Source: Eubacterium sp.
GTDB lineage: Bacteria; Bacillota_A; Clostridia; Lachnospirales; Lachnospiraceae
Length of the DNA: 6,668 nt
NCBI GenBank assembly: GCA_023663915.1
Contig: JAMPGN010000226.1
Location: 1-6,668 of the forward strand
Direction of reading: 5' to 3'
The notes below the pieces were generated by a model, which saw only the letters and a program-made list of their open reading frames with translations, was not told the origin of the DNA and made no database searches. Positions 1 to 5,305 of the stretch are shown piece after piece; the first letter of the stretch is position 1; every line of letters starts with the position of its first letter. The position numbers and the translations under genes are program-made.

Positions 1-79
1 TTGTTGATACTGCTAACGCCTTATTTATCTCTTTTTCCAGATTTTCTAACTGTATTTGCGTAATCTTTATCCCTTCCAT
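1..79 (-). CDS. 5' end of an unrecognised gene (partial at window edge)
   Basis: Only the first 26 codons are inside the window, reading MEGIKITQIQLENLEKEINK and then ALAVST before the edge. The start is well supported: an AGGTGGAGG-type Shine-Dalgarno (GGAGGT at 91-86) lies six bases before the ATG at 79-77. The visible residues look like one amphipathic, charged helix, possibly a short coiled coil. I do not recognise the family and assign no function. A possible promoter is the TATAAT at 191-186, which has no good -35 box. Its distance would give a leader of about 100 nt that also contains an unused AAGGAGG at 137-131. Confidence 0.6.
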   Translation of the reverse strand, partial: MEGIKITQIQLENLEKEINKALAVST

Positions 80-429
80 ATGCGCACCTCCGTAAAAAGT
101 TGATACAAACAGGTTAGGTGTAGACCCTATCCTCCTTCCCTATGCTGAATTGACGTGATAACTGCATAAACGCTACCACCATTGAATTATATTGTAAAAA
201 ACTCAGGTATCTTATGATTTCATACTTGGCTTATCCCCTTGGCACTCTTGCTCATAAGACAATCATTGTCTTTATTGACTTTTCCCCATCCTCTAAACTG
301 CCTTGGAAAGAATGTAATTCCAACTAAGTTGATAAGCTACATAAAAATACCCCCACCTAGCCCTGTCTTATATCACTCGGTGAGGATAACGCCGAAACGT
401 CAAATTGTAAACGATTATTTTAACAGGTT
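80..429. other. AT-rich intergenic stretch with no convincing intact gene
   Basis: No open frame here has both a ribosome binding site and protein-like composition. Two items are visible. On the minus strand, a frame from about 231 to 124 is open for 36 codons and ends in FSIGKEDRVYT before a TAA. It has a coding feel but no start signal, and may be a gene remnant or chance. At 256-272 is an odd-length palindrome, AAGACAAT-C-ATTGTCTT. A 92-codon plus-strand frame from 239 lacks a ribosome binding site and was not accepted. Confidence 0.5.
256..272. repeat. 17-bp palindrome AAGACAAT-C-ATTGTCTT
   Basis: Two perfect 8-bp arms flank a single central C. Such short, nearly gapless dyads are more often protein-binding sites than RNA hairpins. 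On the minus strand an ATG follows the dyad immediately, but it opens only an 11-codon frame. No regulated gene is evident, so the role is unknown. Confidence 0.45.
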
Positions 430-683
430 TTATAACACTATATTTAGGCAATCTATTATATTCTTACCTAAACCATTCATCCTATCACTGTACCTCCATT
501 TCATTTTATTTGTATAACAACTGTTTTTTATTTCTGACATTTTTATGTACAAGTTTTCATAATCCAATAAACTGTTGACATTGACCAAAAACTGCGTTTC
601 TGACAAATGATTCATTACTTTTAACTGGCTTTCACTAATTAACGCTATGTCCGAAAATAAGTCCTTTGGTTTATACCTATTTC
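430..683 (-). pseudogene. orphan C-terminal coding remnant, family unknown
   Basis: This minus-strand frame is open from the spoVAA junction (about 683) to a TAA at 430. It reads like real protein, with segments such as RYKPKDLFSDIALISESQLK and SLLDYENLYIKMSEIK, rich in helix formers and with balanced charge. The first ATG, at 615, has no Shine-Dalgarno, and the protein-like composition begins upstream of it. I therefore read the stretch as the 3' end of a gene whose 5' part was lost where it was joined to spoVAA. It is in a different frame from spoVAA, so it is not a fusion product. I do not recognise the family. A chance open frame in AT-rich DNA is the alternative. Confidence 0.35.
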
Positions 684-1229
684 GATGGGCGTGGGATCCT
701 TGGTAATCCGCCTGCCGCCGATGTGGTTAAAGAACACGATAATCCCGATGGCAAGCCCCACCGAATACGCCAGCTCTAAAATACCGTATCCGTCGCCCTG
801 CCGTCCCGTGACCATCTGGTAGATCTTAGTAAACACATCGTTGATGCCGATGTCATTGTGAAACGCCATGATCGTAAAAGCCGTGCCGAAGAAACTGACC
901 AGCGCCACGAAACAGAGCTTGACCCACTGCAGCATGCCTTTATGCTTGTCCACATCGATATGCTCGACTAACACGCTTGCTTCACCGAGATTTTCCACCG
1001 TAACATTCGGATAGAGCTTGTTGATTTCTTCGATGATTTTCAAGATACTGATGTTCTGTCTCTGCGGCTCCTTCTCTTTAAAATGGTGCAGTTTAATCGC
1101 CTTGACTCTCGCCAACACCGCTTCATCCGTGCAGGTCAGCTTGCCAATGTCTTTGATATAGACGTCTTCCGACTGCAATTCGATGTTCTGCTCTGCCTTT
1201 AAATAGAGGATTGCATTGTTTGCGGACAT
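645..1229 (-). CDS. spoVAA: stage V sporulation protein AA, C-terminally truncated
   Basis: SpoVAA is a membrane protein encoded by the spoVA operon, which is expressed in the forespore and needed for dipicolinic acid movement across the inner spore membrane. The product has 194 residues: a soluble N-terminal part (1-100), a first membrane helix (about 101-122), the conserved AFTIMAFHNDIGINDVF region after it, a second helix (about 152-170), then a basic GGRR turn and the DPTPIE motif. Family members such as the Bacillus subtilis protein (about 206 aa) continue for a further 20-25 residues after the equivalent of PIE. Here the sequence switches after residue 183 to unrelated IGINQRTYFRT and stops. 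AGAGG at 1243-1239 supports the ATG at 1229. spoVAB, the normal next gene, is absent. The gene is probably a displaced or interrupted copy; whether the product works is unclear. Confidence 0.88.
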   Translation of the reverse strand: MSANNAILYLKAEQNIELQSEDVYIKDIGKLTCTDEAVLARVKAIKLHHFKEKEPQRQNISILKIIEEINKLYPNVTVENLGEASVLVEHIDVDKHKGMLQWVKLCFVALVSFFGTAFTIMAFHNDIGINDVFTKIYQMVTGRQGDGYGILELAYSVGLAIGIIVFFNHIGGRRITKDPTPIEIGINQRTYFRT

Positions 1230-1259
1230 AGCCCTCTGCCTCTTTCTTTTTTATTGGCT

Positions 1260-1289
1260 TAGTATGGATAAAGCGGTCGTATTTTATGC
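1260..1289 (-). promoter_or_regulatory. sigma-G-type promoter of spoVAA
   Basis: Read on the minus strand, GCATA (1289-1285) is followed after exactly 18 bases by CATACTA (1266-1260). This matches the published B. subtilis sigma-G consensus GHATR-N18-CATXHTA at every defined position. It lies 30 bp before the spoVAA start, and spoVA operons are classical sigma-G targets. The motif match is seen directly; forespore activity is inferred. Confidence 0.8.
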
Positions 1290-1300
1290 GCATGTTGAAG

Positions 1301-1332
1301 AAAAAAACGAGCTCCACCCGTTTGCGAGTTCG
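1301..1332 (-). terminator. rho-independent terminator upstream of spoVAA
   Basis: On the minus strand, arms at 1332-1326 and 1314-1308 form a 7-bp stem with one mismatch and an 11-nt loop, followed directly by seven T (1307-1301). It would stop leftward transcription just before the sigma-G promoter, isolating spoVAA from upstream genes. Its upstream arm is shared with the hairpin at 1325-1345, so the two structures exclude each other. Confidence 0.55.
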
Positions 1333-1345
1333 CTTCGCAAACTCG
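1325..1345. repeat. TTC-loop hairpin, GCTTCGC family, copy 1
   Basis: A 9-bp stem with one mismatch closes on a TTC loop: CGAGTTCGC-TTC-GCAAACTCG. The GC-TTC-GC core is the same as in the two hairpins at 5430-5446 and 5454-5474, which suggests a dispersed intergenic palindrome family in this genome. Confidence 0.6.
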
Positions 1346-1388
1346 AAGTACGCGTAGGAATTATTTAGAGAAAATTTCATAAAATAAG

Positions 1389-1416
1389 TTGTAATCAGCA
1401 AAAAACAGTGCATACT
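1389..1416 (+). promoter_or_regulatory. possible weak plus-strand promoter
   Basis: TTGTAA (1389-1394) and CATACT (1411-1416) are 16 bases apart. Initiation would fall near 1423, just before the tandem repeats, making a transcript of about 110 nt that ends at the terminator at 1502-1531. CATACTA at 1411-1417 also matches a sigma-G -10, but no GHATR box lies 18 bases upstream. The match is modest. Confidence 0.3.
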
Positions 1417-1426
1417 AAACATAGTA

Positions 1427-1496
1427 GGTGATGCACAGCCTTATAAATGAGCGAGTTATGAGTGGGTGATGCACAGCCCTTAAGTGAGCGAGTTAG
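1427..1496 (+). repeat. two direct repeats, GGTGATGCACAGCC ... GAGCGAGTTA
   Basis: Copy 1 starts at 1427 and copy 2 at 1465. Each has an identical 14-nt core GGTGATGCACAGCC, a variable TTATAAA / CTTAAG piece, and then an identical TGAGCGAGTTA. Total repeat length is about 31-32 nt with a 38-nt period. They are not inverted and contain no open frame. With the terminator just downstream, they could be part of a structured small RNA. Confidence 0.75.
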
Positions 1497-1501
1497 CAGA
1501 T

Positions 1502-1531
1502 GGCAGGGACTACTTTAGGTTCCTGCCTTTT
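1502..1531 (+). terminator. strong plus-strand rho-independent terminator
   Basis: GGCAGG (1502-1507) pairs with CCTGCC (1522-1527), extended inward by two or three more pairs with a G-U, and is followed by TTTTCT. There is no T-run on the minus strand, so it serves rightward transcription, although no plus-strand gene precedes it. It implies a short non-coding transcript here, or is a relic. Confidence 0.7.
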
Positions 1532-1533
1532 CT

Positions 1534-1626
1534 GTAAAGTTAGATATCAATGCTGAAAAAGATCCGCACTATAAATTTCTTTTGCAGGCCAAAAGTCGTG
1601 AAACTAACAAGCAAAAAGAATCGGAT
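1534..1626 (+). pseudogene. orphan plus-strand coding fragment, family unknown
   Basis: This frame reads VKLDINAEKDPHYKFLLQAK followed by SRETNKQKESD. It is highly protein-like: charged, helical and free of simple repeats. The frame is open from 1519 and runs to a TAA at 1683, but after about 1626 it is antisense to the MATE gene and loses its protein character. It has no start codon or ribosome binding site, and the terminator hairpin overlaps its beginning. It looks like the remains of a gene cut off by rearrangement. I do not recognise the family. Confidence 0.35.
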
Positions 1627-1630
1627 ACCG

Positions 1631-2962
1631 TTACATATATTGGTACTTTTTCCTCTTTGCAAATAGGAATGCAAGCGAGATAACAAAGGCAAAAATCTCC
1701 GCCGTCACGTCCGCAAACCAGATTCCGTCCAGCCAGAACAGGATGGGCAGGATCAGGATTGCCGCCATCTTGAAAATAAAAGTACGCAAAAAGGAAATCG
1801 CCGCCGATACGCCGCCGTCATTGAGCGCGGTAAAAAACGACGAGGCAAAAATATTGAAGCCCACGATGACAAAGGATATCGTGGAAATCCGCAGTGCCCG
1901 CACCGTCATATCAAACAGCGCCGGATTGTAGCCCACAAAGAGTTTTGCCAAAGGGACGGCGAGAAGCTGCGCCGCCACGACCATTATAGCGCCGGTCAGG
2001 AACATGAGGATATTGCTCTTTTTCAGCAGATTTTTCAGTTCCGCATGGTTTCCCGCGCCATAATGGTAACTGACCACGGGCGCGCTTCCCATGGCGTATC
2101 CGATAAAAATGGCGGCAAAAACAAACTGCACATACATCAGCACGCCGTATGATGCAACGCCGTTCTCCCCTGCATATTTGAGCAGTTGGAAATTATATAA
2201 AATGCCTATCACCGCCGAAGTGGCGTTGGATACCATCTCGGAGGAACCGTTGGCGCAGGCTTTCAGAACCGGTTTCACTTCCAGCTTGGTTCTGACCAGT
2301 TTCAGAAGGCTTGTATTCGGACGCAGGAAATAGATCAGCGGTATCAGCGCCCCCACGCACTGGCTTAAGCCCGTGGCAAGCGCGGCGCCCACGACGCCCC
2401 ACCTAAAGACTGCAATAAATAAGGCATCCAACACCATATTAGCCACGCCCGCCGCAACAGTAGCCCATAGACCAAGCTTTGGTTTTTCCGCCGCGATCAG
2501 AAAACTCTGGAACGCATACTGCTGCATAAAAGGAACGGTAAAGTCCATTGTGACAACACCATACAGGACACAGTAAGGCAGCATTCCTTCCGTTGCGCCG
2601 AGCAGAAGGGAAACAGGCTTCATGATCACGATCCCGATAATGGTAAGAACAATGCCCACGATAACCGATATCCAGATCATCATGGTGAAATATCTGTCCG
2701 CCAGTTTCTTCTTCTGCTCTCCCAATATTCTGGCAACCAGAGCGCTGCCGCCGCTTCCCAGCATAAAACCCACGCCGCCCAGTATCGTATTGAAGGGCAT
2801 GATCAGGTTGATAGCGGCAAAAGCGGTATCGCCCACAAAATTAGAAACAAACAAACCGTCCACGACACCGTAAATGGAAGTAAATACCATCATCACAATC
2901 GACGGCATGACAAAACGCAGGAGACGTTTATAATTAAAATGGTCTGATAACTGGATCTTCAT
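1631..2962 (-). CDS. MATE family multidrug/cation antiporter
   Basis: A 443-residue integral membrane protein of normal length for the family. It should export drugs or other cationic compounds through the cytoplasmic membrane, driven by Na+ or H+. Two homologous MatE halves are visible, about residues 12-180 and 235-400, with roughly twelve hydrophobic helices. The N-terminal half holds the SMVYG-like stretch around SIYGVVDGLFVSNFVG and the GSGGSALVARILGE loop typical of MATE proteins. The C-terminal half holds GYAMGSAPVVSYHYGAGN, the repeated equivalent. The end is lysine-rich. AAGGA at 2974-2970 lies seven bases before the ATG and sits inside the 3' end of the upstream kinase pseudogene, whose TGA overlaps the ATG. 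The MarR gene and operator upstream suggest inducible expression, as with mepR-mepA in Staphylococcus. Substrate unknown. Confidence 0.93.
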   Translation of the reverse strand: MKIQLSDHFNYKRLLRFVMPSIVMMVFTSIYGVVDGLFVSNFVGDTAFAAINLIMPFNTILGGVGFMLGSGGSALVARILGEQKKKLADRYFTMMIWISVIVGIVLTIIGIVIMKPVSLLLGATEGMLPYCVLYGVVTMDFTVPFMQQYAFQSFLIAAEKPKLGLWATVAAGVANMVLDALFIAVFRWGVVGAALATGLSQCVGALIPLIYFLRPNTSLLKLVRTKLEVKPVLKACANGSSEMVSNATSAVIGILYNFQLLKYAGENGVASYGVLMYVQFVFAAIFIGYAMGSAPVVSYHYGAGNHAELKNLLKKSNILMFLTGAIMVVAAQLLAVPLAKLFVGYNPALFDMTVRALRISTISFVIVGFNIFASSFFTALNDGGVSAAISFLRTFIFKMAAILILPILFWLDGIWFADVTAEIFAFVISLAFLFAKRKKYQYM

Positions 2963-3121
2963 TTCTGTTTCCTTTCAAAATACTGTTTCGCAAGCATGGC
3001 AACCGACAACACGATTTCGGGAATCCCAATGCCTGTCGTATTCACGCACAGTTCGTACGCCCGTCTCCCCAAGTTCCCTGCCGCCGCTCCCAAATTCACG
3101 GCTTATCGTTACAATTTTCAT
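2959..3121 (-). pseudogene. internally deleted cytidylate-kinase-like gene
   Basis: AAAGGAG and an ATG at 3121 start a frame reading MKIVTISREFGSGGRELG, the characteristic N-terminus and P-loop of cytidylate-kinase-like proteins (AAA_26, Pfam PF13189). Within about 55 nt that frame turns into non-family sequence. Another frame then reads LGRRAYELCVNTTGIGIPEI and on to FERKQK and a TGA at 2961-2959. This looks like the C-terminus of the same family, where YxLxxxT/S is usual. The full protein is about 200 residues, so some 140-150 central residues are missing and the two ends are out of frame (163 nt from ATG to TGA). The gene cannot make a kinase. It sits 32 nt after marR, and its stop overlaps the MATE start. 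The family assignment is firm for the N-terminus and likely for the C-terminus. Confidence 0.78.
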
Positions 3122-3153
3122 AAATAGGCGTCTCCTTTTTTCTTCCCTGTCTC

Positions 3154-3615
3154 TCAGCCAATCTGTGGACCGGCATATTTCTGGTCGTATTCTTCCCGCA
3201 TAAACCGGTTAAGCTTACGGAAAATGGAAATAAAAAGCTCCCTCTCTTCCTCTGTTATTCCCAGAAAAGCAGTCTGTTCGATCTCCTGTGTCTCCCCGAT
3301 CACGCTTTCACAGAACTGCTTTCCCGTTTCCGTCAGCACAATGCGCTTTTTGTTGCGGGTATTCGGAATCATCTCCAGTGTGATCCACTCTTTTTTTACC
3401 ATTGCGGTAATGGAGGTGTTGACCGTCTGTTTGGAATAGAACCAGTTATTGCACAAATCCACCTGCGAGACAGGCTCGTCATAATTGTACAGGATATACA
3501 AAATCCAGTATATGCTGTCGGTAAGACCATACCTCTGCGCTATGTTATGGTAGATTTCATCACTCTCATTGCAAAGCCGGTTGATCTCGATCATTTGTTT
3601 TTTAATGGTGTTCAT
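3154..3615 (-). CDS. MarR family transcriptional repressor
   Basis: A 153-residue cytoplasmic DNA-binding protein, typical MarR length. Residues about 1-45 form the dimerisation helices. The winged helix-turn-helix lies at about 49-98, with VSQVDLCNNWFYSKQTVNTS as the recognition region, IPNTRNKKRIVLTETG as the beta wing, and LTETGK as a recurrent family motif. The C-terminal helices complete the dimer interface. I chose the ATG at 3615 because AAGGAG (3626-3621) stands five bases before it. A longer frame from 3663 would begin upstream of the predicted transcription start. The gene lies 3' of a strong promoter embedded in a large inverted repeat, and is followed by a kinase remnant and a MATE pump. 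Autorepression and control of the pump, relieved by a small ligand, is the likely scheme (inference from MarR/MepR systems). Confidence 0.92.
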   Translation of the reverse strand: MNTIKKQMIEINRLCNESDEIYHNIAQRYGLTDSIYWILYILYNYDEPVSQVDLCNNWFYSKQTVNTSITAMVKKEWITLEMIPNTRNKKRIVLTETGKQFCESVIGETQEIEQTAFLGITEEERELFISIFRKLNRFMREEYDQKYAGPQIG

Positions 3616-3641
3616 ATCGTCTCCTTCCCTACAGCAAAATA

Positions 3642-3690
3642 AAGTATCCGTTTTCGGACTCATTATATAATAGTCCGAAAACGGATACTT
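3642..3690. promoter_or_regulatory. MarR operator: perfect 19-bp inverted repeat with two internal dyads
   Basis: The arms at 3642-3660 and 3672-3690 are exact reverse complements (AGTCCGAAAACGGATACTT on the right) with an 11-bp spacer. Each arm is itself a dyad, TCCG-N4-CGGA, so there are two adjacent operator boxes with centres 30 bp apart, nearly three helical turns. The right box fills the space between -35 and -10 of the marR promoter; the left box covers the predicted start site. Dimer binding at both would block transcription. Confidence 0.88.
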
Positions 3691-3695
3691 GTCAA
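3667..3695 (-). promoter_or_regulatory. sigma-A promoter of the marR-MATE operon
   Basis: TTGACA (3695-3690) and TATTAT (3672-3667) are 17 bases apart, nearly consensus. Transcription should start near 3660 and give a leader of about 45 nt before the marR ATG. The -35 box overlaps the TGA (3694-3692) that would end the anti-sigma gene if its frameshift were absent. Confidence 0.85.
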
Positions 3696-3749
3696 TGGAT
3701 TCCTATAAAATTTACATCGAATACTGTCCCATCGTAAGTATAGGGAACG

Positions 3750-4721
3750 TCAGACGGTATCTGTACGTTTTCGCTGTCTGCTGGCTGCGTCGTTTCCTTT
3801 TCTGTCTGATATGATAGAAAAATCATCTGTATACCCGCCTGTCTGATAGTCATAGACGCGGATGACATGGGGTTCTTCCAGAGAAATCCATATTTCAAAA
3901 TCTGCCGGTTCCATCTCCCCATCCGTTGTCAGCATATCATTAAACCACCAGTAAGATGAATTTTCCCCACGTATAAAATCCACACTGAAACAAATTCCTT
4001 CCATACCTTCCACTGTGGTTATTCCCCGCTGACAGCTTAAGGCATCCGTCCTGCTGTTAAGTTCGGCTATTCTGCCATATATTTCCGTTTTCAGACGTTC
4101 CACTTCCTCACCATGCGATATCCGCCAGTCATATATTTCCCGTCTGTCGTATTTCGGGCAGGCAAGGTAAACCTGTTTTCCTTTTACATCAGGAATTGTA
4201 ATAGAATAATCTGTCTGATCCTGTAAAAAAGGGAGCGTTTCTGCATGGTAAACGACTATATTCACAACATTCGAATCATTCTCATCTTCTTCCCATGTCA
4301 CTTTACTGACATGAAAAGAATAGAGGTTTATTTTCCCGTTTACGGTAAGCCGCCCTGTTTCTTCATCGTATATGGTGTCCGGTATGGACAGATACCCCGT
4401 TTCAAGCGGTTTCCCGATTACATAAACTTTAAGGGCGGCAGACAGCAGCAGAAGAAGCAGCATACCCGCCAATATGCCTATGGTCATTTTCAAACGCATC
4501 GTGCGGCTCCGCACTTTTTTGAATCCATCCACGGCAATGGCATCAAAGACCGATAAATCATCTTTCCCGCTGCCGTCTTTCATTTCCGCATAAATTTTAT
4601 GGCATTCCCTGCATTCCTCTAAATGTTTTTTCACCAGTCTGCTTCCTGCATTGCTTAAAACATCATCAATGTAGCCGGGAAGAAGATCCTGTACCACGTC
4701 ACAGTTATTCGCTTCGTTCAT
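3750..4721 (-). CDS. zinc-finger (zf-HC2) anti-sigma factor, C-terminus probably frameshifted
   Basis: A single-pass membrane protein expected to hold the ECF sigma factor encoded just upstream. The N-terminal cytoplasmic anti-sigma domain shows C7 and the HLEECREC motif (H33, C37, C40), the zinc-binding ZAS signature. A membrane helix spans about 79-102 (IGILAGMLLLLLLSAALKVY). The rest, about 220 residues, is extracytoplasmic, presumably sensory, and of no family I recognise. The ATG at 4721 is preceded by AAAGGAG (4739-4733) and overlaps the sigma gene's 3' end by 17 nt, implying coupled translation. In frame the protein is 323 residues ending in a polar SDRKGNDAASRQRKRTDTV tail. One base fewer in the five-T run (minus strand; 3818-3822) would instead give DDFLSYQTEKETTQPADSEN and run to a TGA at 3692 (342 aa). 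The second reading looks more protein-like. Confidence 0.87.
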   Translation of the reverse strand: MNEANNCDVVQDLLPGYIDDVLSNAGSRLVKKHLEECRECHKIYAEMKDGSGKDDLSVFDAIAVDGFKKVRSRTMRLKMTIGILAGMLLLLLLSAALKVYVIGKPLETGYLSIPDTIYDEETGRLTVNGKINLYSFHVSKVTWEEDENDSNVVNIVVYHAETLPFLQDQTDYSITIPDVKGKQVYLACPKYDRREIYDWRISHGEEVERLKTEIYGRIAELNSRTDALSCQRGITTVEGMEGICFSVDFIRGENSSYWWFNDMLTTDGEMEPADFEIWISLEEPHVIRVYDYQTGGYTDDFSIISDRKGNDAASRQRKRTDTV

Positions 4722-5211
4722 GTTCGTCAAGCTCCTTTCTGATTTTCTGTTTTGCACGAAAAAAAACAGTCCTGCCCCAATTTTCACTTTTTCCCAGTAT
4801 CGCTCCTATTTCACGGAAAGAAAGTTCTCCGCTTATACGGTACAGCACGACTTCCCTCTCCTGTTCGGGCAGATGGTGTACTGCCCGGTAAAGCTCTATT
4901 TTATTTTCCTGCGCAATAACAGAAGCCTCGCTATCTGATATGGAAAGATCAATCAGATCATCGGGCAATTCTACAGTTTTAAGGCGGTTCTTTTTCCGTA
5001 ACTCCTGATATAAAATATGTTTGGCAATCTGGCAAAGCCATACCGATAGCTTACAGGAACCATCATAACGCGAAATAGACATGGTCGCTCTCAAAAAAGT
5101 TTCCTGCGTCATTTCCTCTGACCATTCCACATTATGTGTATGGGCATATAAAAATCGATAAACCAATCTGGAATACTGCTGATAAACCGTTTCCATGTCT
5201 GAATGATCCAT
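4705..5211 (-). CDS. ECF-type RNA polymerase sigma factor
   Basis: A 168-residue sigma-70 family protein of group 4 (ECF) size, which directs RNA polymerase to a small stress regulon when released from its anti-sigma factor. Region 2 covers about residues 8-72 (YQQYSRLVYRFLYAH, then EEMTQETFLRAT, the usual D/E-x-T-QETF motif, and the VWLCQIAKHILYQELRKK end). Region 4 covers about 108-161, with LPEQEREVVLYRISGELSF and the helix-turn-helix SFREIGAILGKSENWGRTVFFRAKQKIR. AGGAGGT (5228-5222) fits the ATG at 5211 with a ten-base gap; a GTG at 5223 overlaps the Shine-Dalgarno and was rejected. The overlapping downstream gene encodes its anti-sigma factor. The stimulus is unknown; the neighbouring efflux pump makes envelope or drug stress plausible, no more. 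Confidence 0.93.
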   Translation of the reverse strand: MDHSDMETVYQQYSRLVYRFLYAHTHNVEWSEEMTQETFLRATMSISRYDGSCKLSVWLCQIAKHILYQELRKKNRLKTVELPDDLIDLSISDSEASVIAQENKIELYRAVHHLPEQEREVVLYRISGELSFREIGAILGKSENWGRTVFFRAKQKIRKELDEHERSE

Positions 5212-5235
5212 CCGCTTCCTCACCTCCTACTCTTT

Positions 5236-5264
5236 ATATCACATCAGTCTGTGTTTTGTTACAA
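5236..5264 (-). promoter_or_regulatory. candidate promoter of the sigma/anti-sigma operon
   Basis: TTGTAA (5264-5259) and TGATAT (5241-5236) are 17 bases apart on the minus strand. The upstream box also reads TGTAACAAAA, with the AAC core and A-rich tail usual in ECF-dependent -35 elements, so autoregulation is possible. Neither reading is strong enough to choose. Confidence 0.4.
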
Positions 5265-5305
5265 AAAAGATAAATATGCAACATCCTATAAAAAGATATC
5301 AATGT

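Larger units (their letters stand above)
1423..1531 (+). ncRNA. candidate small RNA containing the tandem repeats
   Basis: A weak promoter, two repeat units and a strong terminator lie in this order on the plus strand, in a gene-free gap. The repeat unit ATGCACAGCCCTTA...GAGCGAGTT recalls the 5' part of retron msr RNA, for example ATGCGCACCCTTAGCGAG in E. coli retron Ec86. No reverse transcriptase gene and no complementary a2 segment are in the window. This could be a retron remnant, another RNA class, or an inert repeat; I cannot decide. Confidence 0.3.

Noticed and set aside
239..517. 92-codon plus-strand open frame
   Set aside because: No ribosome binding site, very high proline/leucine/isoleucine from AT-rich DNA, no domain, and it overlaps the better minus-strand frame at 430-683.
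1123..1422. 99-codon minus-strand frame overlapping spoVAA
   Set aside because: It is an out-of-frame shadow of spoVAA and its promoter region, with no ribosome binding site and implausible arginine-rich composition.
1427..1496. CRISPR array or fluoride/guanidine riboswitch in the tandem repeats
   Set aside because: Only two units with a 6-nt separation and no spacers, so not CRISPR. GGTGATG recalls the fluoride riboswitch start, but its pairing partners are missing, and no ACGR loops of the guanidine-II type are seen.
3616..3663. Longer marR start giving 16 extra residues
   Set aside because: It begins upstream of the predicted transcription start and encodes the operator itself; the ATG at 3615 has AAGGAG at good spacing.
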